Shown piece after piece: positions 1 through 9,150 of a DNA stretch of 28,103 nt (position 1 is its first letter; every line of letters starts with the position of its first letter). The DNA is taken from positions 42,785,760 to 42,813,862 of the forward strand of contig CM055092.1 in assembly GCA_029204225.1 (NCBI GenBank), written 5' to 3'. The position numbers and the translations under genes were made by a program. The stretch is from Diphasiastrum complanatum (taxonomy: Eukaryota; Streptophyta; Lycopodiopsida; Lycopodiales; Lycopodiaceae). The notes below the pieces were generated by a model. The model searched no databases. It was not told the DNA's origin and was given only the letters and a program-made list of their open reading frames with translations.

Positions 1-2630
1 TCTAGAATCGATGTTACGGAACTTGTCATCAACAAATATAGAGCATCAGGAAGATAGATAGTGTTTATTATAGTGCAAGGGTTACAAACAGACATTATGT
101 GACCTATTACGTTTTATAAGTTGTTGGAGAGCCTTCTCTGAGGGATTAATGTTTTGCTGCGAGTGATGGGGTCGCCTCGCCCCAAAGCCAGAAGTGGATG
201 TTCTTTTTGGCAGATAATCTATTAAACGAGGAAGCACAACCAATCATAGATACTCGTACCGAGCATTCTGCTTCGGTACATTCCGTTCCATACTTTCTGA
301 ACGGAACACGTTCCGTATATACAGAATGAGCTGCGTTTTTTTTAAATAGCTTTGAGTCTGTTATGCACTAATGTAGAAAACTCATGAAAACTGATTTGCG
401 AATTCAGGATCTGCCTCTGTGATCCCATGTATAGCAGCAAATCAATGCACACCTCACGCTGTCCAGTCCTGCCCTTGTTGCCTGGGAAGGAAGATTCACC
501 TCAACAGCATCACCCTCCTGCATCAACTTCTGATTTCTTGATTTGCTTCTTCAATTTTCAATGACCGATAAATTGAATATGTCATTGAACTCTAGCAATC
601 TTTACTGAGGATGTGGAGACGCATTTCCTTACGTTCTGAAAGATTGCATGTTTGGCACGATTTACAGTAGTGAAAGTTTTTAGGTTATCACGCATCTGTT
701 GCTCGCAGAGTACACCACTCGGCTAAGTGAAGCTCTTCTTGAAGGCCAAGACATTTTAGTTTCTTTTTTAATACTTCAAAATTGTAATTTGGAGGCCGAA
801 TGATGAGGCATTCATTGAAGAGTGAAGGGTGGGTCCAAAGGAGCGAGCAATCATGCTCATTTGGCACTATGGAAGTCTCAGTAAATACAAGTATGAAGTT
901 GTAAACAAGGTGCTTGTGGACAAGGTGCTAGAGCTTCATATGGTGGATAGGGTGTTAACTTCATTTATCACTAATTTTTAAAAAAAATCTGCAAAAAAAA
1001 GAACTAGTACATCTACATTCCGAAACAAAAATTTGGTCGCGTTCCGTTTCGGAACGTGTTTGGAACGCTCTTTTCGAAACGGAACTGGCATCTATGTTGA
1101 ACCAACCAATCCGTTTTTTTGGTGCACTCATCCCCCCCCCCCTCCCTCCAAAAATAACAGTGGTATACAATCACTTTGGGCCTGGTTGTGTGCAACGGCT
1201 ACCCAGGTAGTAATTCTGATCTTTTTTTTTTTCCATCACCAACAACATTCAAGTTGGATTGTTTAGCATATATGGGAGGAAAAAGTCTCACAAGGATGCT
1301 CTCAAAATCAGACGAAGAGACTGAAAAGGCCATAGCTGATGCTTGTACCAAAGTTTGCTTTGTATACAAACTTCCCTCTCATTGTCAGTTCAAGCTCAGA
1401 TAAATTTGAAAAGAAACTAATAAGAATGCATGCATGCATGGAATACATATGTTTCATGGATATGAATGAGTTCCACAATAAGCAACCAATTCCATGTATG
1501 CCCTGGGTTGAGTTAGCTCAATTTTGGCTCTAGCCTTTTAAAGCAATGTTGTGTGTTCAAGTCAGTCAATGAAGTTTATGAGAAAGTCAATTTGAATGGA
1601 AATCTCTAAAATTTAAGTCTAGTTCCTTCTATTCATTTAAATTGGTCTTTCATTATATAATTTTAATAGATCATATAGTTTCGATGAAGGAAATAAAATA
1701 ACCCTTATTTTATATCTCTATTTATTTGAAAACAAAAAACAAAAGAATTGCATTGATTTTTTTTAATAATAGTGGCTATGCGTTGCGTAGGATCAATTGT
1801 CTCAACATAAGTTGGTAATTCAATGACCCAACCAGTTACTCTTTTAAGTCCAACAATAGAAATAAGTGCTTTTTGAGTCTCAAATGATTTGCTCTTTAAG
1901 CACGATTTCTTTACAGCCAGGGTATGAGCCTTTTCATGATGTGTCAAGCCCTTGTAAGAATAAACAATTTGTTGTATTTGATGTTTATTTTTACAGATGT
2001 ATATAGTAGCAAGCTTTGTAGAATAGACAGTGGTCATGTTAAAAGAGAGAAAAGAGAGAAAAAGTCAAAAAGTGATTTTACGAGTAGGAAATGGAGAGAC
2101 GGACAAGCAAAATAGAAGGAACAACAACAGAAGAAGAAAAAGGAGTAATCGAATGAATTGGTTTGTGCCAAATTTCAGTCTATTTTTGGTATGACGACAT
2201 CGTCACAATCATGATACTGGCGAGGCTATACCTGTCGCTGCAATTCGCAATCCTATTCTCATCAAAAGCCGTGGCTATTGGAGCATTTACGGGGCTCCTT
2301 TCTCGACTGCTAGAGCCTTTCCTATGATCTTGTATGACTTATTTTGGGAATCTGATTGAAGTGGAACTTCTCAGCTTTAGCAGAGGAAAGTAGTTCCTCA
2401 CAACATTCCTTATACTTTAACTTAGCAGGTTCGTCTTTGATTACAAAGCATAACGTCTAAACTATAAGTATTTTTTCAACAATGGAAACAGAACTATATT
2501 TTACTATTTCTAGCGTGCAATTTTCTCATTAGAATGTGCTTAATTGAATGTTCATGGCAACATGCTTTGGAAATTCAGATAGTATTTTGTTATTTCATAT
2601 ATAAATTTCCGATCCACTAGTTTTTCAGAA
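1..2630. other. AT-rich upstream region, no gene recognised
   Basis: Short open frames here show no recognisable domain and no plausible codon pattern, so I call no gene. The stretch contains hairpin-rich repeat fragments (about 265-325 and 1015-1100), a 12-C run near 1130-1142, a short ATGC repeat (about 1427-1440) and a purine-rich tract (2040-2145). It must hold the promoter, and perhaps a non-coding first exon, of the magnesium transporter gene starting at 2759, but I cannot place a transcription start. Confidence 0.5.
1015..1100. repeat. Hairpin-rich repeat fragment (GTTCCG/CGGAAC palindromes)
   Basis: The stretch contains GTTCCG-TTT-CGGAAC at 1052-1066 and related GGAAC/GTTCC words. 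Its ends are loosely inverted: a CATCTACATTCCGAAAC-type left end faces GAAACGGAA...CATCTATG on the right. Fragments with the same palindromic word set occur at about 265-325 and 6655-6715. This looks like a small non-autonomous DNA element or its remnant. The family is not recognised and the exact boundaries are uncertain. Confidence 0.35.
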
Positions 2631-2631
2631 G

Positions 2632-2641
2632 AAAACCCTAA
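2632..2641 (+). promoter_or_regulatory. Telo-box-like motif upstream of the transporter start
   Basis: AAAACCCTAA at 2632-2641 contains the plant telo-box AAACCCTAA, a motif known near transcription starts of many plant housekeeping genes. It lies 118 bases before the ATG. A role here is inferred from position only. Confidence 0.35.
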
Positions 2642-2730
2642 TTCACTTGTGTTTGCTTCCTTTAAAACCGTAATTCACTTGTTTTTGCTTCGACTTTAAA
2701 ACCGTCGTTTATTTGTTTTTAAAATTCTCC
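2640..2730 (+). repeat. Short tandem repeat just upstream of the start codon
   Basis: Two similar units (2640-2671 and 2672-2705) begin AATTCACTTGT and end TTTAAAACCGT. A diverged third copy runs 2706-2730. The third unit is followed by a T-rich stretch and CTTGCAG at 2741-2747, which could be the 3' splice site of an intron in the 5' untranslated region. If so, these repeats would sit in that intron. Confidence 0.6.
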
Positions 2731-2758
2731 TATATTACATCTTGCAGTAGCAGCAGCA

Positions 2759-3020
2759 ATGAAACAGGCTATTTTGCATGGATCAGAAACAACACCATAT
2801 GATCTTCTTCCCGACAATAATCCTCCAATGGAGTTTCAGGCCATGCTTGCTCCAGGGAAGAAGAAAAGAGCGGCAGTTCGCTTATGGATGCGGTTTGATT
2901 GTACAGGAGCATCGGAGTTACTGGAATGTGATAGGAATATGATTATGCGTCGTTCTTCTATTCCAGCCCGCGATCTTCGAGTATTGGGCCCTCTTTTCTC
3001 ACAATCGTCTAATATACTTG
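2759..3020 (+). CDS. MRS2/MGT magnesium transporter, exon 1 (partial gene)
   Basis: This is the first coding exon of a plant MRS2/MGT protein of the CorA superfamily, which moves Mg2+ across membranes as a pentamer. It encodes 87 residues plus one base. Visible family motifs are LWMRFDCTG (about residues 42-50), a short basic MRRSSIPARDL segment (about 62-72) and LGPLFSQSSNIL up to the splice site. The start is the first Met after an in-frame TAA at 2720. The exon ends at ...ACTTG followed by GTAATC (donor at 3021), phase 1, which joins in frame to exon 2 at exactly the point where family homology resumes. No transit peptide can be judged. The pore, GMN motif and membrane helices lie in later exons outside this window. 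MRS2 membership is firm; the paralogue is not assigned. Confidence 0.88.
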
Positions 3021-3357
3021 GTAATCCTTTAATTCATATTAGCTTACTAGTTTTTTGGAATTCCTCTTCCTTGCTACAGGCAACAGCAGAGGCGTTTATG
3101 TCCAAATTTTTTTCTGTAGTGCCAACTTAAAGTAATGTTTCAAATTCAATCATGATAATATTCAGGCTTCCAGATCTGCCACAAGTTTAATTTGCAGTAG
3201 CTTCCAATATTTTGCAATTTCTTATAAGTAATATCCGAATCTCTAAATAAAATACTTGGAGCAGTAAATTTAGGCAGTTTGCATCTTACTATGTTTTCAA
3301 GCTCATGCAAAAGACTTATCTGAATATGTTTATTATATATATAAATTGTACTCCTCC

Positions 3358-3424
3358 AAGAACTCTTGAGCTGGTAGACTTCCTTTTCTCTACTTGAGAT
3401 CAGGAGTTCAACTCCAATCGTCCG
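3358..3424 (+). repeat. tRNA-like sequence, possible SINE head
   Basis: TGAGCTGGTAGA (3367-3378) resembles a pol III box A, and GTTCAACTC (3406-3414) matches the box B consensus GWTCRANNC. The spacing of about 30 bases is what a tRNA has. No clean acceptor stem pairs around them, so this is not called a functional tRNA. A tRNA-derived SINE or a tRNA pseudogene would fit. No poly-A or T-rich tail or target duplication was found to fix the 3' end. Confidence 0.3.
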
Positions 3425-4820
3425 CATTGATGAGGACATACGAGGGAAACGAAAAATTAGACTTTGTAGTTTTAGCTTCCTGCCTACAAATTATATATTC
3501 GTTCTCGACCACTAATTTGTATCTGGCTTTAATTAGAAAGCCTAAATTGATGATTGGGTATAATCAAAAGGTACAAACTTTGTCGGTCTTTATCTTCTTT
3601 TATTTTTGCAAATGTCTTATTCCATTTTCATCAACGGGCCAAATTATTTTGTTTGGCGTCAAACTGGTCAAAGGTAAACATGTCTTCTTGCAATTCTCAT
3701 ATACATCATTGCAATCTTTGTTCCTTTCTTGCTATAAAGTTTGTCCTCCTACAATTAGCCTCGACTCCATGATTCACAATCTTTAGTAGTGACATCCATG
3801 TTTGAAATTATAAACTTGGCTTCTTTACAAGAGAGCTGAAATCTATTTGAGGGAGTCCCTACTTTGTTTTTGATGATGCAACTTGTGCACATTTATTAGG
3901 CCTTTTACCATGAATGGACTTTGTAAGGAACTTATGTTTATTTCCCAAGGTTTGTCCTTGATCTTTACGATCGTGGAAGACCAAGATGTTTGTTTCCAAC
4001 ATAGTTGCAGCGAATCAAGGATTTGCGAATTGCAATTTGCTATCGCAAATCACAAATACATTTTTCTTTTAACTTTGCTGCAATGAGAACTACTAGAGTT
4101 GGACTTGAAAACTATTGGAATTGGACCTAAAACTACTGGAAACCAATGCAATGTGAATCCTCTCACGGTTCTAAATCGCTAGTGCATCTATGGTTTTAAG
4201 TTGTTGATGCCTTTCCCTACTAAAGAATCACCATTTATGTGAACATCTTGAAGAAGTATGGCACTCTATGCTTGAATTCATACACATCAAGAGTGTCATC
4301 AAATTCTGTACAAACTTCATCCCAAAAAAAGTGGAACCGCTCATTGTGTGTTTAGGGAGAAGGCATTTCCACATTCAATCAAGCTTATGCAACGATTGAA
4401 GTTCTCTAAAAAGAAGAGTGGCTCGATAATCAAAGGATTTTTTAATCCCATATCCCAAGCTTGAATTTGGAAATGCTCCTATGTAGTACCAACTGCAATG
4501 ATCTACTACTGAAACACCCAAGATAGATGCAAAAACTTTTCCTTTATCGATCTCTTTTCAAAGTACATTGTGAGTGATTGCTAGTGGTCCATAATGGTTC
4601 TTGGTTTCTTTAGGGGCCCTAGTAGGTGCGCCCTCCTACTAGGTCCCCATGACCCTTATGTGATGGCTAACTTTGGCCCAAGGCCAATTATGTGATCATG
4701 GCTCAAGGTTGAGGCCCAAGGCTTAGGAAAATGACCAATACCCATGGTAGGGTCCTCCTAACACCTTACTAGGTTCCATACCTCCATGAGATCTATAGAG
4801 AGTTCTATAGATAGGCACAG

Positions 4821-5464
4821 GCTGACGCACGGGCTTTACGGCGGCAGAGGAGGACAAAGAGGGTGCGGGAGAGGGCTGAGGAGGAGATGGAGGGCTTGGA
4901 GGGTGGAGAGGAGCTCGAGGCTGATTACGAGGAGAAGGAGTGGGTTGAGGGGGATACCGAGGAGCAGGAGGAGATGGGGGTAGAGGCACAAGGGGATGAC
5001 CTGGCTGACCTGTTGGTGGACCCTGATGCGGAGACAGAGGAGGAGCCAGCCATTCCTGCACGTAGGCCTAGAGGGAGACCTAGAGGTTTTGGGAGGGGGG
5101 GGCTGAGTTCACTTTTTGTTGACAGGAGTGGAGCATCACAGCCAGCTGTCGGCCAGGCAACATCACAGTGGGTAGGGCCATCCAAGGGCGTAGAATCACA
5201 GCCACCTGACGCACAGACACGCAGGCGTAGACAGAGGGGTGGGGGCAGCCAGAGGGGGGCCAAAGGAGGAGAGAGAGGCAGAGGTAGAGGCAGGGGGAGA
5301 ACGCAGAGCCATAGCGTGCAACAGAGAGCCATAGCACGCAGTGGAGCCAGGCCACACCACGGCGTATGGTTCCCTCCGATTTAGATTCATCTGCAGACCC
5401 TTGGGATCAGCAGCCAGGCACAAACTCGGATGATTTTGATTACCATGACTCCGATGAGTCTTAG
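4821..5464 (+). pseudogene. GC-rich low-complexity coding relic (acidic, then RGR-rich, then acidic tail)
   Basis: A GC-rich island in AT-rich intron DNA keeps an open frame from about 4821 to a stop just before 5386. The peptide runs from a Glu-rich segment, through an RPRGRPRGFGRGG basic patch, to repeated GRGRGRGR. A second frame from 5366 to the TAG at 5462-5464 encodes an Asp/Ser-rich tail ending DYHDSDES, so the two may once have been joined, with a frameshift near 5366. The composition looks like the disordered C-terminal tail of a transposase or a nucleic-acid-binding protein, but no catalytic domain is visible upstream. The opposite strand is open too but only as Pro/Ser/Leu-rich low complexity. 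Identity unknown. It lies in an intron and has no partner genes. Confidence 0.35.
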
Positions 5465-5610
5465 TTGTATAGTTTTCATTACGTTCATGGAACATCATTG
5501 TACCCCATTTTGGTGCCACGTGGCCCGATATTATATATTATGATGATCCTATTCACAACAGTGTCATGATTCAGTATGGTTCTCTATGGTTTCAGTTCGG
5601 TTTATGGTTT

Positions 5611-5615
<5 letters not shown>

Positions 5616-5678
<63 letters not shown>
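5616..5678 (+). repeat. GA dinucleotide microsatellite 1
   Basis: This is an uninterrupted (GA)n tract of about 63 bp. It is separated from a second GA tract by 68 bp of unique sequence. Open frames across it, reading Arg-Glu repeats, are artefacts of the repeat. Confidence 0.97.
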
Positions 5679-5680
<2 letters not shown>

Positions 5681-5743
5681 TTACGGTCATGAATGGAGCA
5701 CTTTTGAATTCAGAACACTCAGAAGGCCTCAACTTCAGTGTTC

Positions 5744-5746
<3 letters not shown>

Positions 5747-5825
<79 letters not shown>
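5747..5825 (+). repeat. GA dinucleotide microsatellite 2
   Basis: This is an uninterrupted (GA)n tract of about 78 bp. Like the first tract it starts immediately after a T as TGAGAG. The pair could be one older tract split by an insertion, or two independent expansions. Confidence 0.97.
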
Positions 5826-5826
<1 letters not shown>

Positions 5827-5906
5827 CCTATTGTGAACACGTTGGGACATTCTAAATTTTTTAATAATTTTTATATTAAAAAGAGCTAAAGCGTAAACCT
5901 GGGAGT

Positions 5907-6138
5907 TAATGCACCTAAACTGGACCATCCTGTACCCAAAACATTCGGCAAACTATACAGATGAAATGCTCTTAATTAGAGCTTTCATCTGATACCCATA
6001 TTGCCCACAAAAAAATCAAAAAAAAGAAAAATAACACATCTCTGAGAAACGCTACCAGAATCCAGAAACGCGTTTCTGGACCGCATTTCTGAACGCGTTT
6101 CAAAACACGTTTCCAGAATTGTGGTGCAACTATGCTTT
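5907..6138 (-). mobile_element. Partial copy of inverted-repeat DNA element (same family as 8149-8837)
   Basis: 5907-6008 matches the reverse complement of 8283-8380 closely (my by-eye estimate is high-80s per cent). The remainder carries the same kind of AAACGCG-rich subterminal palindromes, including a perfect 20-bp palindrome at 6061-6080 centred on ACGCGT. The end GTGCAACTATG (6125-6135) matches the terminus of the complete copy, which reads GTGCAACTATGG. The other terminus is missing, so this copy is truncated. It encodes no protein. Confidence 0.7.
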
Positions 6139-7362
6139 GTATGAACCCTTTAGTCTGTGTCACTGCATCATATCTGATATCAGTTTGTTAAAGTTTAGAA
6201 TTCTTCAAATGCTAAGTCATGGCTCATAGCGTTAAACAACTTATATTTGATGAGTAGGGTTTTTGGATGGTAATTGTAGCTCCTCACCACCTGAAGTCCT
6301 TTTGCTCTTTGGTCATTCTCAATCGAACTAGAAATCTAGATTCTGTAATAATTGAAATATCACGAAAAAGTTGCTTAACGAGATCGGAACGCATCGTTCT
6401 CAAACAATATGCAATTCAACTTTGGATGCTTTAGAACTAAGAGTACCAAGCTCTTAGTTTTTGGACGTGTACACTGTTTCCATGTATCAAAAAACAGGCT
6501 AGAACACAATGCTTCTATGATTCCAAAACATCAGTTATGGTGGTAACGTATCAGTGTTTTTTCAACTCTCTAAGCCTTATTTGTCTTTTGCAGAAACCTA
6601 GTCTTCCTATACCCACCCAACCCACACCCTCGCCCCCAAACAAAAAAAAACCTAACATTGTTTCGATCCGGAACGACCCTAAATTGCGGAATGTTTCGGA
6701 ACACTGCATTTTGGAAGGTGATGCTTACATTCACATGCCCAAAATTAATGTCCATTCTGTGTAAGTCGATTATTTTCTGTTTTGTCACCAGTCATGCACA
6801 AGGGTTTGTTAACTCCAGAAAATAACATCAATTCTCTTTCAATAGTATTCTGCAATGCCTCGTTAAGTCCTTAAAAATGTTGTCACTTTATTTTCAAAGT
6901 TCGAAATGACAGAGCATCTTTGGTCCTCACTATGTGTGATCATTGATGGAGTGGGTGGTTTGAGACTTTGTGGGTGGGTGGACTTTATAGGGTTGAGGAT
7001 TGCACACCTCTTTTGTTGCTTGGGCATTGTCCTGGACATAATTATGAAATCACAAAGTATCTGTAGCCAATTAGCAACTGCCTAGTGCACTATGCCACCC
7101 ATCTCCATGATATGCACAAAATGCTTCAGAATTGAAAGAATGTGCAAAAGATGTTACATTTTAGTTGAATGTGGAAGTACTTTTCTGCTGATTATTTCTG
7201 TACTCTGCAAAGCAATGACTGCTATGACGTGCAAGCCCACACTTGAAGCCTTCAAGAACAGTATTATGTTTCACCTGCTTGCGTATGTTATGGTGCTATT
7301 TACATTCACAGATTTTGGTTGTTCATGTTCATATGCTTTCTGCTTTGCACGCATGATTGCAG

Positions 7363-7820
7363 CCAGAGAGAAGGCCCTGTTGGTAAATCTGGAGTTCATA
7401 AAGGCCATAGTAACTGCAGAAGAAGTTTATCTATTAGATCCAACTAATCCAGCAGTCATGCCATTCGTGGATCAGCTGAGGCAGCAGCTACTTCAAAGCC
7501 CTCCTAGAATCACAGATGGTGATCATGACATAAATTTCCAGGAGACACAATTGCAAGTTTCAATTAACATGCAACCTTCAGAACCTTGGCCAGGAACTCC
7601 TATGGCAGAGGAGTTGCAAAATGAACTTCCATTTGAGTTTAGAGTATTGGAAATTGCTTTGGAGGCTGTCTGCAGCTACCTGGATACAAAAGTGGAGGAA
7701 CTGGAACAGAATGCCTATTCTGCTCTAGATGAGTTGACTAAACATGTCAGTACGGGAAATCTAGAGCATGTACGCAGTCTGAAAAGTCACCTAACAAGTC
7801 TCACTGCACGTGTTCAAAAG
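7363..7820 (+). CDS. MRS2/MGT magnesium transporter, exon 2 (partial gene)
   Basis: This second coding exon of the CorA-superfamily Mg2+ transporter gives 153 codons when joined to the single base from exon 1. Visible motifs are REKALLVNLEFIKAIVTAEE at its start, LLDPTNPAVMPFVDQLRQQL, then a variable acidic/Gln-rich loop (about 7500-7610), and the hallmark LPFEFRVLEIALEA near 7626-7667. It closes with the helical LDELTKHVSTGNLEHVRSLK stretch leading to RVQK. These form the soluble N-terminal domain that in this family faces the cytosol or matrix and senses Mg2+. The acceptor is TTGCAG at 7357-7362 and the donor is GTGAGA at 7821, phase 0. The exon is 458 nt, so skipping it would shift the frame. 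The open frame extends upstream to 7092, but that part is intron with no family similarity. No exon 3 was found in the remaining 20.3 kb. Confidence 0.9.
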
Positions 7821-8148
7821 GTGAGACTTTTCATTGGCTAAACTTATCAAGTTTTTAGCAATTTTCCTGTACTTTCCTTTGTTATTCATCTTTTTAACGA
7901 AATTATAAGAATTTATTGGTTTCCTTTGTACGTACTAAATGGACCTTTCTTTGGGAGTTTGTGCATAAATTTTGACATGTACATGAGAAATTGAAGTTAT
8001 TTCACAGTAGCATCAAGCGATAGTGGATTAAGAGACATATTATCCCGAAGTTCATTTGCTTTTGCCATTGATTAACTATTGAAGGCTCAGCAGATTTCAA
8101 ATCACACATATGCTGTCTTAAGCTGTCATTACGCAAATTCAGTTTAAA
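7821..8148. other. AT-rich intron DNA, nothing recognised
   Basis: Inspection shows no open frame with a recognisable domain, and no repeat shared with elsewhere in the window. Confidence 0.6.
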
Positions 8149-8837
8149 GTTTAAACCATAGATGCACTGCGTTTCTGAAACGCGTTTTAGAATCGCGTTC
8201 AGAAACGCGGTTCAGTTTCTGAAATTTTAAAAAAAATTCCAGAAACTTTTTTTTTTTTATATATTTTTTCTTTGGTTGTTTATGGGCAATATGGGTATCA
8301 GATGAAAGCTCTAATTAAGAGCATAATTACTGTGTAGTTTGTCAATTTCGGGTGCAGGATGGTCCAGTTCAGGTGCATTAATCCATGTTGGGTTCTGTCA
8401 AGGATAAAAATTCAAAACTAACCTCTAGCTTGTCTGTTACGATCACAGATGGTCCCAGTAAGTGTGTTTTCGCTCAGGGAGTTGGAAGGCCAAGTCATGA
8501 AGAGGCCTGCCGTTGGGGGGCGTTGCCTTTCAAACCCCCCACCGGGGGGGCTACCGCCCCCCGAACCCCCTGAGCATTTATTGAGAACCAGAGCAAATAA
8601 CAACCAAATAGCTATTGAAAATAAGATCTGTTTGTGCCCCATCTACTGCACTTCTGAGAGGCAAAACGCTGGTTTGACCATTGATCCCCCAAAAAAATTT
8701 CAGCCATAAGCTATTTTTCCAATTTTTTTTTTTTTTTCTTTTTTTGCGATTCTGGGAGGAGAAACGCATTTCTCAGAAATGCGGTTTCCGAAACATCTCC
8801 TCCCAAAAACGCGATTATGTGCAACTATGGTTTAAAC
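8149..8837. mobile_element. Non-autonomous DNA element with terminal inverted repeats (689 bp)
   Basis: The left end GTTTAAACCATAGATGCAC (8149-8167) is mirrored by GTGCAACTATGGTTTAAAC (8819-8837), an inverted match broken at few positions. The outermost TTTAAA is itself a palindrome, so I cannot separate it from a target duplication. Inside are subterminal AAACGCG-type palindromes (GCGTTTC-T-GAAACGC near 8170), a conserved block shared with the intron 1 copy (8283-8380), and a G/C-run core (8515-8571). The right arm is a hairpin: GGGAGGAG (8754-8761) faces CTCCTCCC (8797-8804), around an inner CGCATTTCT/AGAAATGCG pair (8765-8783). No transposase is encoded, so it would depend on a transposase elsewhere. 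The superfamily is not recognised. Confidence 0.7.
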
Positions 8838-9150
8838 ACATGGGACATTAGCAGCTGGCTATGTGTTGGTATGAGGTAAGCTAACAATGATACTTCAGAA
8901 TTATGAAATAAGAGTCCGTTGAACGGGTTGAGGTATAAAACGTCACCTTGCATGGATCTTTCTTCTACTTGGTACTACCTTCATTTGGTGCTTGATATTT
9001 TATTTGTCCTTAGAAAGATAATCAACAATATTGGGAAATATTAGCAAGTCCATCTATGAGGCTAGATAAATGAAAATTGATGATACTTGTTTACCCATAT
9101 TTTCAATGCAAAATCTCAACAATATAGGTGGACTGAAAAGGCACCAGTGA
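8838..9150. other. AT-rich intron DNA, nothing recognised
   Basis: No domain-bearing frame was found. The stretch lies between the inverted-repeat element and the LINE relic. It could include the decayed 5' part of the LINE, but I see no endonuclease motifs. Confidence 0.5.

Larger units (their letters stand above)
3021..7362 (+). other. Intron 1 of the MRS2-like gene (4342 bp)
   Basis: The intron begins GTAATC at 3021 and ends ...GATTGCAG at 7362, splitting an Ala codon. It contains a tRNA-like stretch, a GC-rich low-complexity coding relic, two GA microsatellites and an inverted partial copy of the repeat found complete at 8149-8837. In 3130-3350, 3430-4780 and 6140-7360 I see no gene or recognisable element beyond AT-rich DNA, a short CCTAGTAGG/CCTACTAGG inverted pair near 4617-4642, and one more GGAAC-rich fragment near 6655-6715. 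Confidence 0.85.

Noticed and set aside
961-1533. Several short overlapping frames on both strands
   Set aside because: They have no domains, overlap homopolymer runs, and lie in a repeat-rich upstream region.
3021-3130. Continuation of the exon 1 open frame
   Set aside because: Family similarity stops at the GTAATC donor. The following residues are intron translation.
4723-5332. Pro-rich open frames on the - strand
   Set aside because: They are low complexity produced by the GC-rich island. The + strand carries the better-structured charge blocks.
5566-5855. Frames encoding long Arg-Glu repeats (and Ser-Leu on the other strand)
   Set aside because: These are artefacts of the GA microsatellites, with no unique coding sequence around them.
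7092-7362. Open frame extending upstream of MRS2 exon 2
   Set aside because: It has no similarity to the family and precedes a good TTGCAG acceptor. Exon 1 joins in phase at 7363, so this is intron.
8880-8900. Candidate MRS2 exon 3 start (GGTATGAGGTAAGC)
   Set aside because: The residues do not continue the family after RVQK, and no open frame of exon length follows.
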